64,000 nt of DNA from Tetradesmus obliquus (Eukaryota > Chlorophyta > Chlorophyceae > Sphaeropleales > Scenedesmaceae): contig CP126201.1 in NCBI GenBank assembly GCA_030272155.1, positions 2,888,501 through 2,952,500 on the forward strand, in the 5' to 3' direction. Made by a program: the position numbers and the translations under genes. Shown piece by piece: positions 1 through 11,839 of this stretch; the stretch's first letter is position 1; each line of letters starts with the position of its first letter. The notes under the pieces were generated by a model, which saw nothing but the letters and a program-made list of their open reading frames with translations, was not told the DNA's origin and did not search any database.

Positions 1-371
1 AGGTGCAAGTTGCTTGCTGGGCTGTGTGATGCATCAAGACATGGAGCAGCTGCAAGATTGCACCTACACCATGTGCTGCCACAGGTACCTGCTGCTGGCA
101 GCCATGATCATTGCCTCTTGCAAGGCAGGCAGCAGTGAAGACCTCTATGCATGCTCACTTGCCACTTCCACACAGCAGGTGAGTGATCCGCAGGAATGCA
201 AATCAACTGCAGCTGCTGCTCCCCTCCCTTGCCAGGGGCACTGGCGCTGCTGTGAACACTTCGATTGTCAGACCACTCAATCCAGTCACTGTAACTGTCA
301 GGCCACTGAACCCAGGTTTCAGCCGCAGAGCCCCGCCTGCACCTGATGCAGCCACTCCGCCTCCACTTTAG

Positions 372-1451
372 TCAATGTCTCCAGCGCCATGCTGCTGCTG
401 CTGCTGCTCTCACAGGGCTGCAGCACATGCAAAATGCTGCTGATCCTGCCGCTGAACACTCCTGCGTCTTGCGCTGCAGCTGCAGGGGCTGGGCAAGGTC
501 ACGCGCAGCATTATGATAGAAACGGCCAAACACGAAGTCGCCTTCAAAGCGCTCCACGCGAAATAGCCAAACCAGGTGGGTGCTGTTGCTGCTCTTGTTG
601 CTGCTGAGGCTGCTCTTGCTGCTGCACTTGTTGCTGCTGCTGCTGCTGCCGCCAGAGGCACCTGCATCCTCAGCAGCAGCAGCAGCTGCTGCTGCTGCTG
701 ATGCCACCTTGAAGCTGGCTGGGTCGCACATGTTCTTCTTGCTGGCTGCAACCTCCATAAACACGTGGTCGCCCAGCTGCACCCACTCACCCTCACCCTC
801 ATCCTCATCAAGCCACATCCCAGGCCGGCCATCAGATGATGTAGGGGGAGGCTTGTGCAGCCTGGGCTGCTTGCTGCTGCCTTCCTCTGCTGCTGCTGCT
901 GCTGCTGCCATGGCAGTGCCATGCTTGCGCTTCTTGCCTGTGCTGGTAGGCGCTGCTGCTGCTGCTGCCTCTGCTGCTGCTGTGGGGATGGCAGCAATGA
1001 TGCCACGCGCCGGCACGGCAAGCACCCTGATGCTGCTTGTGAGCGTCTGCAGGACAGCCGCAGGCACTGCAGCACCATCGCATGCTGCGGCATACAGCTG
1101 CTTGAGTCCCTGCTTGATGGCTGCTGCCACAGCTGGGTCTGCTCCAACCCTCAGCAGAGGGACCACTGCAGCTGCTGCATCAGCATGCGCTGCATCTGCC
1201 TCACTGCTCAATGCCATTGAAAGGTCTGACACTGCGTCCAGCACTGCAGTGATCATACTGCTGCTGCTGCTGCTGCTGCTCCTGCTGCTGCTGGCAACAG
1301 GATGGGCTGCCCCTGCTGGCTCCAGCAGCACTGGCGCTGGCGCTGCTGGCTGCTGCGGCTGCTGCAGTGCAGTGATTGCAACTGCAGCTGCGCTTGCAGC
1401 AGCACGCTGCTGTGGCCTTGCGCCATCCAGCTGCAGGGCGCCTGCAAACAT
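372..1451 (-). CDS. Family A protein, copy 1 (unassigned; C-terminus frameshifted)
   Basis: I do not recognise this family; four copies lie in this window. The frame is open to 1607, but that start lies inside gene B. The ATG at 1449-1451, 52 bp from the divergent start of gene B, is more likely. The protein has an Ala/Ser/Gln-rich N-terminus, a helical stretch (VVPLLRVGADPAVAAAIKQG), a basic NLS-like motif (GKKRKHG), then the best conserved part: SDGRPGMWLDEDEGEGEW, LGDHVFMEVAASKKN and HLVWLFRVERFEGDFVFGRF. The last block could be a BAH- or Tudor-like barrel, but that is only an impression. Compared with copy 3, one G is missing near 458, so the C-terminus changes from ELFSGRISSILHVLQ to a low-complexity tail ending at 372. 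Copies 1 and 2 share this lesion. Confidence 0.6.
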   Translation of the reverse strand: MFAGALQLDGARPQQRAAASAAAVAITALQQPQQPAAPAPVLLEPAGAAHPVASSSRSSSSSSSSMITAVLDAVSDLSMALSSEADAAHADAAAAVVPLLRVGADPAVAAAIKQGLKQLYAAACDGAAVPAAVLQTLTSSIRVLAVPARGIIAAIPTAAAEAAAAAAPTSTGKKRKHGTAMAAAAAAAEEGSSKQPRLHKPPPTSSDGRPGMWLDEDEGEGEWVQLGDHVFMEVAASKKNMCDPASFKVASAAAAAAAAAEDAGASGGSSSSSNKCSSKSSLSSNKSSNSTHLVWLFRVERFEGDFVFGRFYHNAARDLAQPLQLQRKTQECSAAGSAAFCMCCSPVRAAAAAAWRWRH

Positions 1452-1503
1452 GCAAGGGTGGCAGAAACAGGCATTTATATGTGGGTGCATTACATAACAA
1501 AGC
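1452..1503. promoter_or_regulatory. Divergent intergenic promoter between genes A and B
   Basis: Only 52 bp separate the likely ATG of family A (1451, minus) from the ATG of the resolvase gene (1504, plus). An AT-rich core, CATTTATATG, lies near 1473-1482. The same spacer occurs at 7303-7354 in unit 2. A shared bidirectional promoter is inferred from position; the sequence shows only the spacing and the TATA-like core. Confidence 0.4.
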
Positions 1504-2168
1504 ATGCTACGCAGCACCCCCAAGCCTCCTAAAAAGTGTTGTCTGTCCATAGACCCTGGCACGCAGAATGCTGGCGTGTGCGCTTTTGACAGCACCACCC
1601 AAACCATAGTCTATTGGACCCGACACAAACTGCTTGATGTACATGAGCAGGTGATCCGAAGCACAGATCAGGTGAAGCGCTATCTGGACTCAATCACAAA
1701 CAATGTAACAGCTGCACTGAAATCTGATGAATTTTGGGTGTTAGTTGAAGACCAACCCTGGGACTCCGATAGTAAGAAATGCATTGTGTTCAACTTGCAA
1801 CTGCAGCAGGCCATTGCTATGTACCACCTGTGCCAGGGCAAAACAGTGCGGGTGCTAAGTGCCAGCGAGCGCTACAAGTTCCTCGGGATCAAAAACTGGC
1901 AGCAGATGACTCGGCACTTCCGCAAAGTGAGTACAGCAAACGCTGTGCGCCAGCTGTTGGAGGCAGGCGATGGCAATGCGTTTGCAGGCGGAACCATGAC
2001 TTCAGGATGTGACAGGCAGCACGAGAGTCACAGCACGACATGGCAGACGCCTTGGGCCAGCTGCTGTGCTATTTTTTACAGAAACAGAGACGCAGTAAAG
2101 GATGGCAGGGTGGTGGAAGCAGAGCTCACCAACAAGCTGGTTGTCCCTGTGTCAGCAACAAGCAGTGC

Positions 2169-2200
<32 letters not shown>

Positions 2201-2568
2201 CAGCAGCCCTGAGACACAACCGTGGCGGCGGCAGCGGCAGCGGCGGCGCAGGGCCTTCCCAGAAGAAGGCGAAGCATGACAGCGCAGCCCGGCACATCCA
2301 AGCCAGGGCGCTGCTGCAAAAGACACTCACGCAGCTGCAGGCAGAACACCCAGAGCTGCTGCCACGCGCGCAAGGCTCAGCGCAGCAGCAGAGCAGCAAC
2401 GCAGAGAAGCTGTACAAAGTGTATCAGACCCACAGAAACAGCAAAACCCTGCAGGAATTCTTAAAGTACCTCAGCAACTACAACCAGAAAGGAACCAACC
2501 TGCAAAATGTAAAAAATTTCAATGCCAGGTTGTCTCACCTATTGCAGCCGCCGCGCGCTCCTCCGTGA
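1504..2568 (+). CDS. RuvC/poxvirus A22-like Holliday junction resolvase, copy 1
   Basis: The RNase H-fold resolvase signature is visible. Strand 1 with the first catalytic Asp is LSIDPGTQNAGVCAF (residues 13-27), the catalytic Glu is in VLVEDQPWDSDSKK, and VRVLSASERYKFLGI follows. The third catalytic motif, HDMADALGQLLCYFLQ, lies in another frame at 2034-2081. Removing 1927-2033 (GTGAGT...CACAG, 107 bp, phase 0) joins FRK directly to HDMADALGQ and gives a 222-aa protein ending at 2279 with a basic tail, a size close to viral A22-type enzymes. That splice deletes VSTANAVRQLLEAG, which itself resembles the helix preceding this motif in the family. A small frameshift near 2013-2033 is therefore the alternative. 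The unspliced 354-aa frame carries a Gln run and a Lys/Gln-rich tail. Such enzymes cleave four-way DNA junctions; in eukaryotes they are known from mitochondria and large DNA viruses. Confidence 0.6.
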
Positions 2569-5268
2569 AGGTGCTGTACAGGGCAGGGTAGGCGAAGCTG
2601 GCAGCGTCGCCACCAAACTTGCGGCCCAGCCTGTGGCTTGGCTGCTCCCAAAGCAGCAGGCTCTCACCAGGCGAGACATAGACATCACAAGGCTGCTTTG
2701 CCCAGTTGCCACTAAGTTGTCTGCCATCAGCAACAACAAACTCAGCAGCTACGCGCACTTGCACGCGCTGCTGCTGGCCGGCTTGCAGCAGCAGGCCTTC
2801 CTGGGTCATGAGCTGAGCCACAGTGTAGCGACTGTAGGTGGTGTTGCGGATGCTGCAGCTGCCACCCAGCGGCTTGGACAGCTGGCACCACAGCTTGCTG
2901 TTGGGGACCAGCAGAAGCAAGCCAGCACCACGCAGCAGCGTGATGGCGCCTGGCAATGTTGCTGCTGCTGCTGCTGCTGCTAGTGGCTCTACTGCTGACC
3001 CGGCTGACCCGCCTAGTCCCGCTGGCTCTGCTGCTGCGTGCACAAAGCACAAAGCTGGCCAGCATCACGTTTAGGACTATTGTCCAAACTGGCCAACTGC
3101 CGCTCGCACGCTGGTCTATGGCTGCACCGGCCACGGCCACCACAGCCTTGAAGATAAATTGGACAGTAGATGACAGCCTTGACGGCAGAGTGGCTGCATG
3201 CCATCAGTGCACCTTGAGGTGGCCAAATTGCACGACACCTTCTGCATGACAGAATGACACGCAATAAGAACACGTCCCTGTATGAACTTATGGGTCGCTT
3301 TCAACGAACAGCAAACAAAAGCGCACCAATGCATATGCTATGCATGCTATTGCCAGTTGATCACCAGTGCACAAACGCACCACATATTCATCGTGCACCC
3401 TTTTAGTTTTCCCTCCACAGAGATGCCGAAGGAATGATTATTATTATTTATTACAGGGATGCCGAGACATGGCATTGATGCTGTGGTTTTCGACTGATAG
3501 CATGAATATGCAGCTGCTATCCCCTAGGACATAACACACCCTCACCTTGCTGTAAAGCCGCAATCTGCTTTGACTGCTCGTCAATCTGCTGCTTCATCTG
3601 CTCCAGCTTCTCGTCAATGATCTCCTCCATGCTGACCATGCGGGAGTTGAAGGTGTTCCTGCCCAGTGCCTGGTTAGCAGCTGCAACCAGCGTGCGGCAC
3701 CACATATGCGTGTCAGCAGCACACCACCATGCAAAGCATGCCTGCTCGCTTGTTGCTATGTGTGCCAGCAACTGCATGCGCTAACGCACTTAGTAGCGGC
3801 ACTGAGCACTGGCCAACAAGGGCCAAGGCAACAAGCAGCATGCAATAACCACAACATACTGAAAAACCTCGACTCCCATCCCTGTGTCGCCCCAAACAAC
3901 ACAGAACTACACAAGATATACTCCTACCAGTCCCGCTTATGTAATTGCTGTTGATGGCTTAGCACATCAGCAACAGTTGGCAATGAATGACAGGATGTTG
4001 CTGCAAAGCCTGGGGCGTGCTGAGCTGCTGATATGAATCTGGACATTAAAGGACAGCACAAGGTGGAGCTGCTGGCCACGACGTCTTGTTATTGCACTGC
4101 AAAGGCCGCGGCAACAGGCAATGCACAAGGCGATAATCATTGCAGCAGCAGGTGAAGCATGCGTGCACATCGCACTAATGCAGCACACATAATATGCAAC
4201 ACTGCAGCTGTGTGGGGTTTCACAGCTGCTTTGCATGCATCAGCAGACAATGTAGCTTCGGCAGGCTTGCCACAAGCACCATCGCAAGCATATCAATAAC
4301 TCACCTGCTGTTGCTGCTGCTGCTGTGGGATGAGACAGAAGACAGGTGGGAGCCGTGAAGAGCACATGCAAGGACATGCAAACAGGGCGCTATTCAGCGA
4401 AGGGTCAAACAAAGAGGCTTGCAATATGAAAGCACAGGGGCATGCAGCACACAGGAGCACGCAGGATGGTGTTGCAGGGCTGCCTGTTGCGTTAGAAGTG
4501 TTCAAGCATGCCCCATGACACGGCTTTACAAGCACATTGTGAAATACGCCCTAGCAGAGCGCTGCTTGGTGGGCATGCGCAGCATGTGATAACCCAGCTT
4601 GTGCAATCAATAGATTGATAGACTAATCATGCTGCTGTGGCAGCTCAAGCTGCAGAAACCCCTTCCATGGGTCCAGCCAATATTCTTGCAGAAGGGTTTG
4701 CAGCAACTGCTGGCATGCACCACAGGCGGCGGCTGCATGCTAACATACCACCAATGCATGCAACTCCAGCGCACACCTGGTGCTGTTGTGGTGAAGCAGG
4801 GGCCGCCAAGGAATGGCAGATGATGGCGCATGCACGGGAGCAAGCAGGCCAGAGCAGGGCAGCGCAGGTCAACATCAGTGGCGTATGCAATCAGCATTAT
4901 GCATGCAGCATTCAGGAGTGCAGGATGGTAATGTGGCATTTGGGAGTGCAGAGGTGGGTGATACGGGCTTGCAGCACAAGACAATGCATGAATCGCCTGC
5001 TGCTGGTGTGGGATGATGGATTCAAGGGTGCTTGACAAGCGAACCTATGCATTCACCCACCTGTTGCCTGCTGCACAAGCTGCATGACCGCAGCCCGCCT
5101 CACATCCACCTCCCTCTCCATCAGGGTGGCACATGTCAGCACATTCAGATTGCCGACTGCAAGGATAGCGGCAGCTTGGATGTCCGGGCTCTGGCCAGCC
5201 AGCAACTGGCCCAAGCTGGCGAGCAGCTGTTCCTTCTTCAGCTGCTGCTGCTCTGCTACTGAAGCCAT
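2519..5268 (-). CDS. Gene C: coiled-coil protein, four exons, copy 1
   Basis: Unrecognised. Model: complement(2519..3033, 3546..3680, 4305..4322, 5061..5268), 876 nt, 291 aa. All three introns are phase 1 with GTGGGT, GTGAGT and GTGAGG donors. Exon 3 (counting from the 5' end) is 135 nt. Exon 2 is an 18-nt CAG-repeat microexon and is the least certain part. Visible order: MASVAEQQQLKKEQLLASLG start, a helical stretch with DIQAAAILAVGNLNVL, an Ala-rich linker, a clear coiled coil (SMEEIIDEKLEQMKQQIDEQ, then SKQIAAL), and a C-terminal region of about 145 residues with SIRNTTYSRYTVAQLM and AKQPCDVYVSPGESLLLWEQ. The 3' end overlaps the unspliced gene B frame by 50 bp in convergent orientation. 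Confidence 0.6.
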
Positions 5269-6234
5269 TGCGCCTTCTGCAGCACGAACAGGCCCATGCA
5301 TGAAGATTAGAAAGGCCTCTCGCCCCATTTCAATGCGTTTCGCTGCGTTGGGTAACACCACAAGGGACAATTGGCCCCTCCGTCGCGATGTGGCCATGTG
5401 GCATGAGAACACAAGATTGCAGTGCATGCAATGTTGTTGAAGAATACAGCGCCTGTTAAGCAAGAGCACCCGACGCACCTCGTTGCAGAACCAGCAGCCG
5501 TGCACGGACGTTTAAACACTCCAAATACGTCCTCCAGAAGCCGAACGCGCTGTCCTTGCGGGAACGTGAACGCCAGGCTTGATTTGACGCGAAACAAGTC
5601 TGGTTCCCTTTTGTGGAGGGGTTTTTTCCTTTCCTTACTTGTGCATCGAACGGACAGAAACATTTTGATAAGATGGTCACCTCCAGAGAGCCTTCTACAA
5701 TCAGACGAGATAACAAGCGAGGTTCTACGCCAAAGCTGCAATATCATAGCGCAAATAGGCTGTCGTAGGTATACATATACATAAGTAATCTTTATACACA
5801 GACATGCATGCAACCAGATGCAAACCAAAAAGCAGCAGCAGCTGCAGCTGCTGGAGCTATGCACTCACACAGAACTCGTTTGCCAACCTCTGCTGATGCA
5901 TCAAATAACTACCATGTTACAGACGTCAGCTGCAAGTTCCCCCTTGCAGCCCACATGGGACATGCATGCATTAAGGCCTACAGCAGCAGCAGCAGCAGTG
6001 AAGACCTCTATGCATGCTCACTTGCCACTTCCACACAGCAGGTGAGTGATCCGCAGGAATGCAAATCAACTGCAGCTGCTGCTCCCCTCCCTTGCCAGGG
6101 GCACTGGCGCTGCTGTGAACACTTCGATTGTCAGACCACTCAATCCAGTCACTGTAACTGTCAGGCCACTGAACCCAGGTTTCAGCCGCAGAGCCCCGCC
6201 TGCACCTGATGCAGCCACTCCGCCTCCACTTTAG

Positions 6235-7302
6235 TCAATGTCTCCAGCGCCATGCTGCTGCTGCTGCTGCTCTCACAGGGCTGCAGCACATGCAAAATGC
6301 TGCTGATCCTGCCGCTGAACACTCCTGCGTCTTGCGCTGCAGCTGCAGGGGCTGGGCAAGGTCACGCGCAGCATTATGATAGAAACGGCCAAACACGAAG
6401 TCGCCTTCAAAGCGCTCCACGCGAAATAGCCAAACCAGGTGGGTGCTGTTGCTGCTCTTGTTGCTGCTGAGGCTGCTCTTGCTGCTGCACTTGTTGCTGC
6501 TGCTGCTGCTGCCGCCAGAGGCACCTGCATCCTCAGCTGCTGCTGCTGCTGATGCCACCTTGAAGCTGGCTGGGTCGCACATGTTCTTCTTGCTGGCTGC
6601 AACCTCCATAAACACGTGGTCGCCCAGCTGCACCCACTCACCCTCACCCTCATCCTCATCAAGCCACATCCCAGGCCGGCCATCAGATGATGTAGGGGGA
6701 GGCTTGTGCAGCCTGGGCTGCTTGCTGCTGCCTTCCTCTGCTGCTGCTGCTGCTGCTGCCATGGCAGTGCCATGCTTGCGCTTCTTGCCTGTGCTGGTAG
6801 GCGCTGCTGCTGCTGCTGCCTCTGCTGCTGCTGTGGGGATGGCAGCAATGATGCCACGCGCCGGCACGGCAAGCACCCTGATGCTGCTTGTGAGCGTCTG
6901 CAGGACAGCCGCAGGCACTGCAGCACCATCGCATGCTGCGGCATACAGCTGCTTGAGTCCCTGCTTGATGGCTGCTGCCACAGCTGGGTCTGCTCCAACC
7001 CTCAGCAGAGGGACCACTGCAGCTGCTGCATCAGCATGCGCTGCATCTGCCTCACTGCTCAATGCCATTGAAAGGTCTGACACTGCGTCCAGCACTGCAG
7101 TGATCATACTGCTGCTGCTGCTGCTGCTGCTCCTGCTGCTGCTGGCAACAGGATGGGCTGCCCCTGCTGGCTCCAGCAGCACTGGCGCTGGCGCTGCTGG
7201 CTGCTGCGGCTGCTGCAGTGCAGTGATTGCAACTGCAGCTGCGCTTGCAGCAGCACGCTGCTGTGGCCTTGCGCCATCCAGCTGCAGGGCGCCTGCAAAC
7301 AT
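6235..7302 (-). CDS. Family A protein, copy 2 (unit 2)
   Basis: Same as copy 1 except for four fewer codons in the Ala tract before EDAGASGG, caused by the 12-bp CTG-tract difference. It has the same NLS-like GKKRKHG, the same SDGRPGMW and LGDHVFMEV blocks, and the same missing base relative to copy 3. The C-terminal frameshift therefore predates the tandem duplication. Start chosen at 7302 by analogy with 1451. Confidence 0.6.
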   Translation of the reverse strand: MFAGALQLDGARPQQRAAASAAAVAITALQQPQQPAAPAPVLLEPAGAAHPVASSSRSSSSSSSSMITAVLDAVSDLSMALSSEADAAHADAAAAVVPLLRVGADPAVAAAIKQGLKQLYAAACDGAAVPAAVLQTLTSSIRVLAVPARGIIAAIPTAAAEAAAAAAPTSTGKKRKHGTAMAAAAAAAEEGSSKQPRLHKPPPTSSDGRPGMWLDEDEGEGEWVQLGDHVFMEVAASKKNMCDPASFKVASAAAAAEDAGASGGSSSSSNKCSSKSSLSSNKSSNSTHLVWLFRVERFEGDFVFGRFYHNAARDLAQPLQLQRKTQECSAAGSAAFCMCCSPVRAAAAAAWRWRH

Positions 7303-7354
7303 GCAAGGGTGGCAGAAACAGGCATTTATATGTGGGTGCATTACATAACAAAGC

Positions 7355-8019
7355 ATGCTACGCAGCACCCCCAAGCCTCCTAAAAAGTGTTGTCTGTCCA
7401 TAGACCCTGGCACGCAGAATGCTGGCGTGTGCGCTTTTGACAGCACCACCCAAACCATAGTCTATTGGACCCGACACAAACTGCTTGATGTACATGAGCA
7501 GGTGATCCGAAGCACAGATCAGGTGAAGCGCTATCTGGACTCAATCACAAACAATGTAACAGCTGCACTGAAATCTGATGAATTTTGGGTGTTAGTTGAA
7601 GACCAACCCTGGGACTCCGATAGTAAGAAATGCATTGTGTTCAACTTGCAACTGCAGCAGGCCATTGCTATGTACCACCTGTGCCAGGGCAAAACAGTGC
7701 GGGTGCTAAGTGCCAGCGAGCGCTACAAGTTCCTCGGGATCAAAAACTGGCAGCAGATGACTCGGCACTTCCGCAAAGTGAGTACAGCAAACGCTGTGCG
7801 CCAGCTGTTGGAGGCAGGCGATGGCAATGCGTTTGCAGGCGGAACCATGACTTCAGGATGTGACAGGCAGCACGAGAGTCACAGCACGACATGGCAGACG
7901 CCTTGGGCCAGCTGCTGTGCTATTTTTTACAGAAACAGAGACGCAGTAAAGGATGGCAGGGTGGTGGAAGCAGAGCTCACCAACAAGCTGGTTGTCCCTG
8001 TGTCAGCAACAAGCAGTGC

Positions 8020-8051
<32 letters not shown>

Positions 8052-8419
8052 CAGCAGCCCTGAGACACAACCGTGGCGGCGGCAGCGGCAGCGGCGGCGC
8101 AGGGCCTTCCCAGAAGAAGGCGAAGCATGACAGCGCAGCCCGGCACATCCAAGCCAGGGCGCTGCTGCAAAAGACACTCACGCAGCTGCAGGCAGAACAC
8201 CCAGAGCTGCTGCCACGCGCGCAAGGCTCAGCGCAGCAGCAGAGCAGCAACGCAGAGAAGCTGTACAAAGTGTATCAGACCCACAGAAACAGCAAAACCC
8301 TGCAGGAATTCTTAAAGTACCTCAGCAACTACAACCAGAAAGGAACCAACCTGCAAAATGTAAAAAATTTCAATGCCAGGTTGTCTCACCTATTGCAGCC
8401 GCCGCGCGCTCCTCCGTGA
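7355..8419 (+). CDS. RuvC/poxvirus A22-like resolvase, copy 2
   Basis: Identical in translation to the gene at 1504-2568. The out-of-frame third catalytic motif sits at 7885-7932 and the candidate 107-bp intron at 7778-7884. Because both copies carry the same frame arrangement, it is not an isolated read error in one copy, although a collapsed or duplicated assembly would copy an error too. Confidence 0.6.
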
Positions 8420-11119
8420 AGGTGCTGTACAGGGCAGGGTAGGCGAAGCTGGCAGCGTCGCCACCAAACTTGCGGCCCAGCCTGTGGCTTGGCTGCTCCC
8501 AAAGCAGCAGGCTCTCACCAGGCGAGACATAGACATCACAAGGCTGCTTTGCCCAGTTGCCACTAAGTTGTCTGCCATCAGCAACAACAAACTCAGCAGC
8601 TACGCGCACTTGCACGCGCTGCTGCTGGCCGGCTTGCAGCAGCAGGCCTTCCTGGGTCATGAGCTGAGCCACAGTGTAGCGACTGTAGGTGGTGTTGCGG
8701 ATGCTGCAGCTGCCACCCAGCGGCTTGGACAGCTGGCACCACAGCTTGCTGTTGGGGACCAGCAGAAGCAAGCCAGCACCACGCAGCAGCGTGATGGCGC
8801 CTGGCAATGTTGCTGCTGCTGCTGCTGCTGCTAGTGGCTCTACTGCTGACCCGGCTGACCCGCCTAGTCCCGCTGGCTCTGCTGCTGCGTGCACAAAGCA
8901 CAAAGCTGGCCAGCATCACGTTTAGGACTATTGTCCAAACTGGCCAACTGCCGCTCGCACGCTGGTCTATGGCTGCACCGGCCACGGCCACCACAGCCTT
9001 GAAGATAAATTGGACAGTAGATGACAGCCTTGACGGCAGAGTGGCTGCATGCCATCAGTGCACCTTGAGGTGGCCAAATTGCACGACACCTTCTGCATGA
9101 CAGAATGACACGCAATAAGAACACGTCCCTGTATGAACTTATGGGTCGCTTTCAACGAACAGCAAACAAAAGCGCACCAATGCATATGCTATGCATGCTA
9201 TTGCCAGTTGATCACCAGTGCACAAACGCACCACATATTCATCGTGCACCCTTTTAGTTTTCCCTCCACAGAGATGCCGAAGGAATGATTATTATTATTT
9301 ATTACAGGGATGCCGAGACATGGCATTGATGCTGTGGTTTTCGACTGATAGCATGAATATGCAGCTGCTATCCCCTAGGACATAACACACCCTCACCTTG
9401 CTGTAAAGCCGCAATCTGCTTTGACTGCTCGTCAATCTGCTGCTTCATCTGCTCCAGCTTCTCGTCAATGATCTCCTCCATGCTGACCATGCGGGAGTTG
9501 AAGGTGTTCCTGCCCAGTGCCTGGTTAGCAGCTGCAACCAGCGTGCGGCACCACATATGCGTGTCAGCAGCACACAACCATGCAAAGCATGCCTGCTCGC
9601 TTGTTGCTATGTGTGCCAGCAACTGCATGCGCTAACGCACTTAGTAGCGGCACTGAGCACTGGCCAACAAGGGCCAAGGCAACAAGCAGCATGCAATAAC
9701 CACAACATACTGAAAAACCTCGACTCCCATCCCTGTGTCGCCCCAAACAACACAGAACTACACAAGATATACTCCTACCAGTCCCGCTTATGTAATTGCT
9801 GTTGATGGCTTAGCACATCAGCAACAGTTGGCAATGAATGACAGGATGTTGCTGCAAAGCCTGGGGCGTGCTGAGCTGCTGATATGAATCTGGACATTAA
9901 AGGACAGCACAAGGTGGAGCTGCTGGCCACGACGTCTTGTTATTGCACTGCAAAGGCCGCGGCAACAGGCAATGCACAAGGCGATAATCATTGCAGCAGC
10001 AGGTGAAGCATGCGTGCACATCGCACTAATGCAGCACACATAATATGCAACACTGCAGCTGTGTGGGGTTTCACAGCTGCTTTGCATGCATCAGCAGACA
10101 ATGTAGCTTCGGCAGGCTTGCCACAAGCACCATCGCAAGCATATCAATAACTCACCTGCTGTTGCTGCTGCTGCTGTGGGATGAGACAGAAGACAGGTGG
10201 GAGCCGTGAAGAGCACATGCAAGGACATGCAAACAGGGCGCTATTCAGCGAAGGGTCAAACAAAGAGGCTTGCAATATGAAAGCACAGGGGCATGCAGCA
10301 CACAGGAGCACGCAGGATGGTGTTGCAGGGCTGCCTGTTGCGTTAGAAGTGTTCAAGCATGCCCCATGACACGGCTTTACAAGCACATTGTGAAATACGC
10401 CCTAGCAGAGCGCTGCTTGGTGGGCATGCGCAGCATGTGATAACCCAGCTTGTGCAATCAATAGATTGATAGACTAATCATGCTGCTGTGGCAGCTCAAG
10501 CTGCAGAAACCCCTTCCATGGGTCCAGCCAATATTCTTGCAGAAGGGTTTGCAGCAACTGCTGGCATGCACCACAGGCGGCGGCTGCATGCTAACATACC
10601 ACCAATGCATGCAACTCCAGCGCACACCTGGTGCTGTTGTGGTGAAGCAGGGGCCGCCAAGGAATGGCAGATGATGGCGCATGCACGGGAGCAAGCAGGC
10701 CAGAGCAGGGCAGCGCAGGTCAACATCAGTGGCGTATGCAATCAGCATTATGCATGCAGCATTCAGGAGTGCAGGATGGTAATGTGGCATTTGGGAGTGC
10801 AGAGGTGGGTGATACGGGCTTGCAGCACAAGACAATGCATGAATCGCCTGCTGCTGGTGTGGGATGATGGATTCAAGGGTGCTTGACAAGCGAACCTATG
10901 CATTCACCCACCTGTTGCCTGCTGCACAAGCTGCATGACCGCAGCCCGCCTCACATCCACCTCCCTCTCCATCAGGGTGGCACATGTCAGCACATTCAGA
11001 TTGCCGACTGCAAGGATAGCGGCAGCTTGGATGTCCGGGCTCTGGCCAGCCAGCAACTGGCCCAAGCTGGCGAGCAGCTGTTCCTTCTTCAGCTGCTGCT
11101 GCTCTGCTACTGAAGCCAT
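8370..11119 (-). CDS. Gene C: coiled-coil protein, copy 2
   Basis: Copy of the 291-aa four-exon gene in unit 1, shifted by 5851: complement(8370..8884, 9397..9531, 10156..10173, 10912..11119). All exons are unchanged. The C-to-A difference at 9576 lies just upstream of exon 3, in the intron, so the predicted proteins are the same. Confidence 0.6.
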
Positions 11120-11831
11120 TGCGCCTTCTGCAGCACGAACAGGCCCATGCATGAAGATTAGAAAGGCCTCTCGCCCCATTTCAATGCGTTTCGCTGCGTT
11201 GGGTAACACCACAAGGGACAATTGGCCCCTCCGTCGCGATGTGGCCATGTGGCATGAGAACACAAGATTGCAGTGCATGCAATGTTGTTGAAGAATACAG
11301 CGCCTGTTAAGCAAGAGCACCCGACGCACCTCGTTGCAGAACCAGCAGCCGTGCACGGACGTTTAAACACTCCAAATACGTCCTCCAGAAGCCGAACGCG
11401 CTGTCCTTGCGGGAACGTGAACGCCAGGCTTGATTTGACGCGAAACAAGTCTGGTTCCCTTTTGTGGAGGGGTTTTTTCCTTTCCTTACTTGTGCATCGA
11501 ACGGACAGAAACATTTTGATAAGATGGTCACCTCCAGAGAGCCTTCTACAATCAGACGAGATAACAAGCGAGGTTCTACGTCAAAGCTGCAATATCATAG
11601 CGCAAATAGGCTGTCGTAGGTATACATATACATAAGTAATCTTTATACACAGACATGCATGCAACCAGATGCAAACCAAAAAGCAGCAGCAGCTGCAGCT
11701 GCTGGAGCTATGCACTCACACAGAACTCGTTTGCCAACCTCTGCTGATGCATCAAATAACTACCATGTTACAGACGTCAGCTGCAAGTTCCCCCTTGCAG
11801 CCCACATGGGACATGCATGCATTAAGGCCTA

Positions 11832-11839
11832 CAGCAGCA

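Larger units (their letters stand above)
136..5998. repeat. Tandem duplication, unit 1 (about 5.85 kb)
   Basis: Direct tandem repeat with the unit at 5999-11849. The offset is 5863 at the left and 5851 after a 12-bp length change in a CTG/CAG tract near 676-702. Beyond that I found two substitutions (3725 C versus 9576 A; 5730 C versus 11581 T). The join between units falls in a CAG run at about 5983-5998, and the matching left edge (130-135) is also CAGCAG. This points to unequal exchange or template switching at trinucleotide microhomology. The near identity means the duplication is very young, or is an assembly artefact. Positions 1-135 are shared with the partial copy at 15666, so the ancestral sequence extends left of the window. 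Confidence 0.95.

Noticed and set aside
580..1497. 305-codon plus-strand frame rich in Leu and Ala
   Set aside because: Antisense shadow of family A; poly-Leu and poly-Ala arise from CTG runs. It lacks the conserved blocks found in all four copies on the minus strand.
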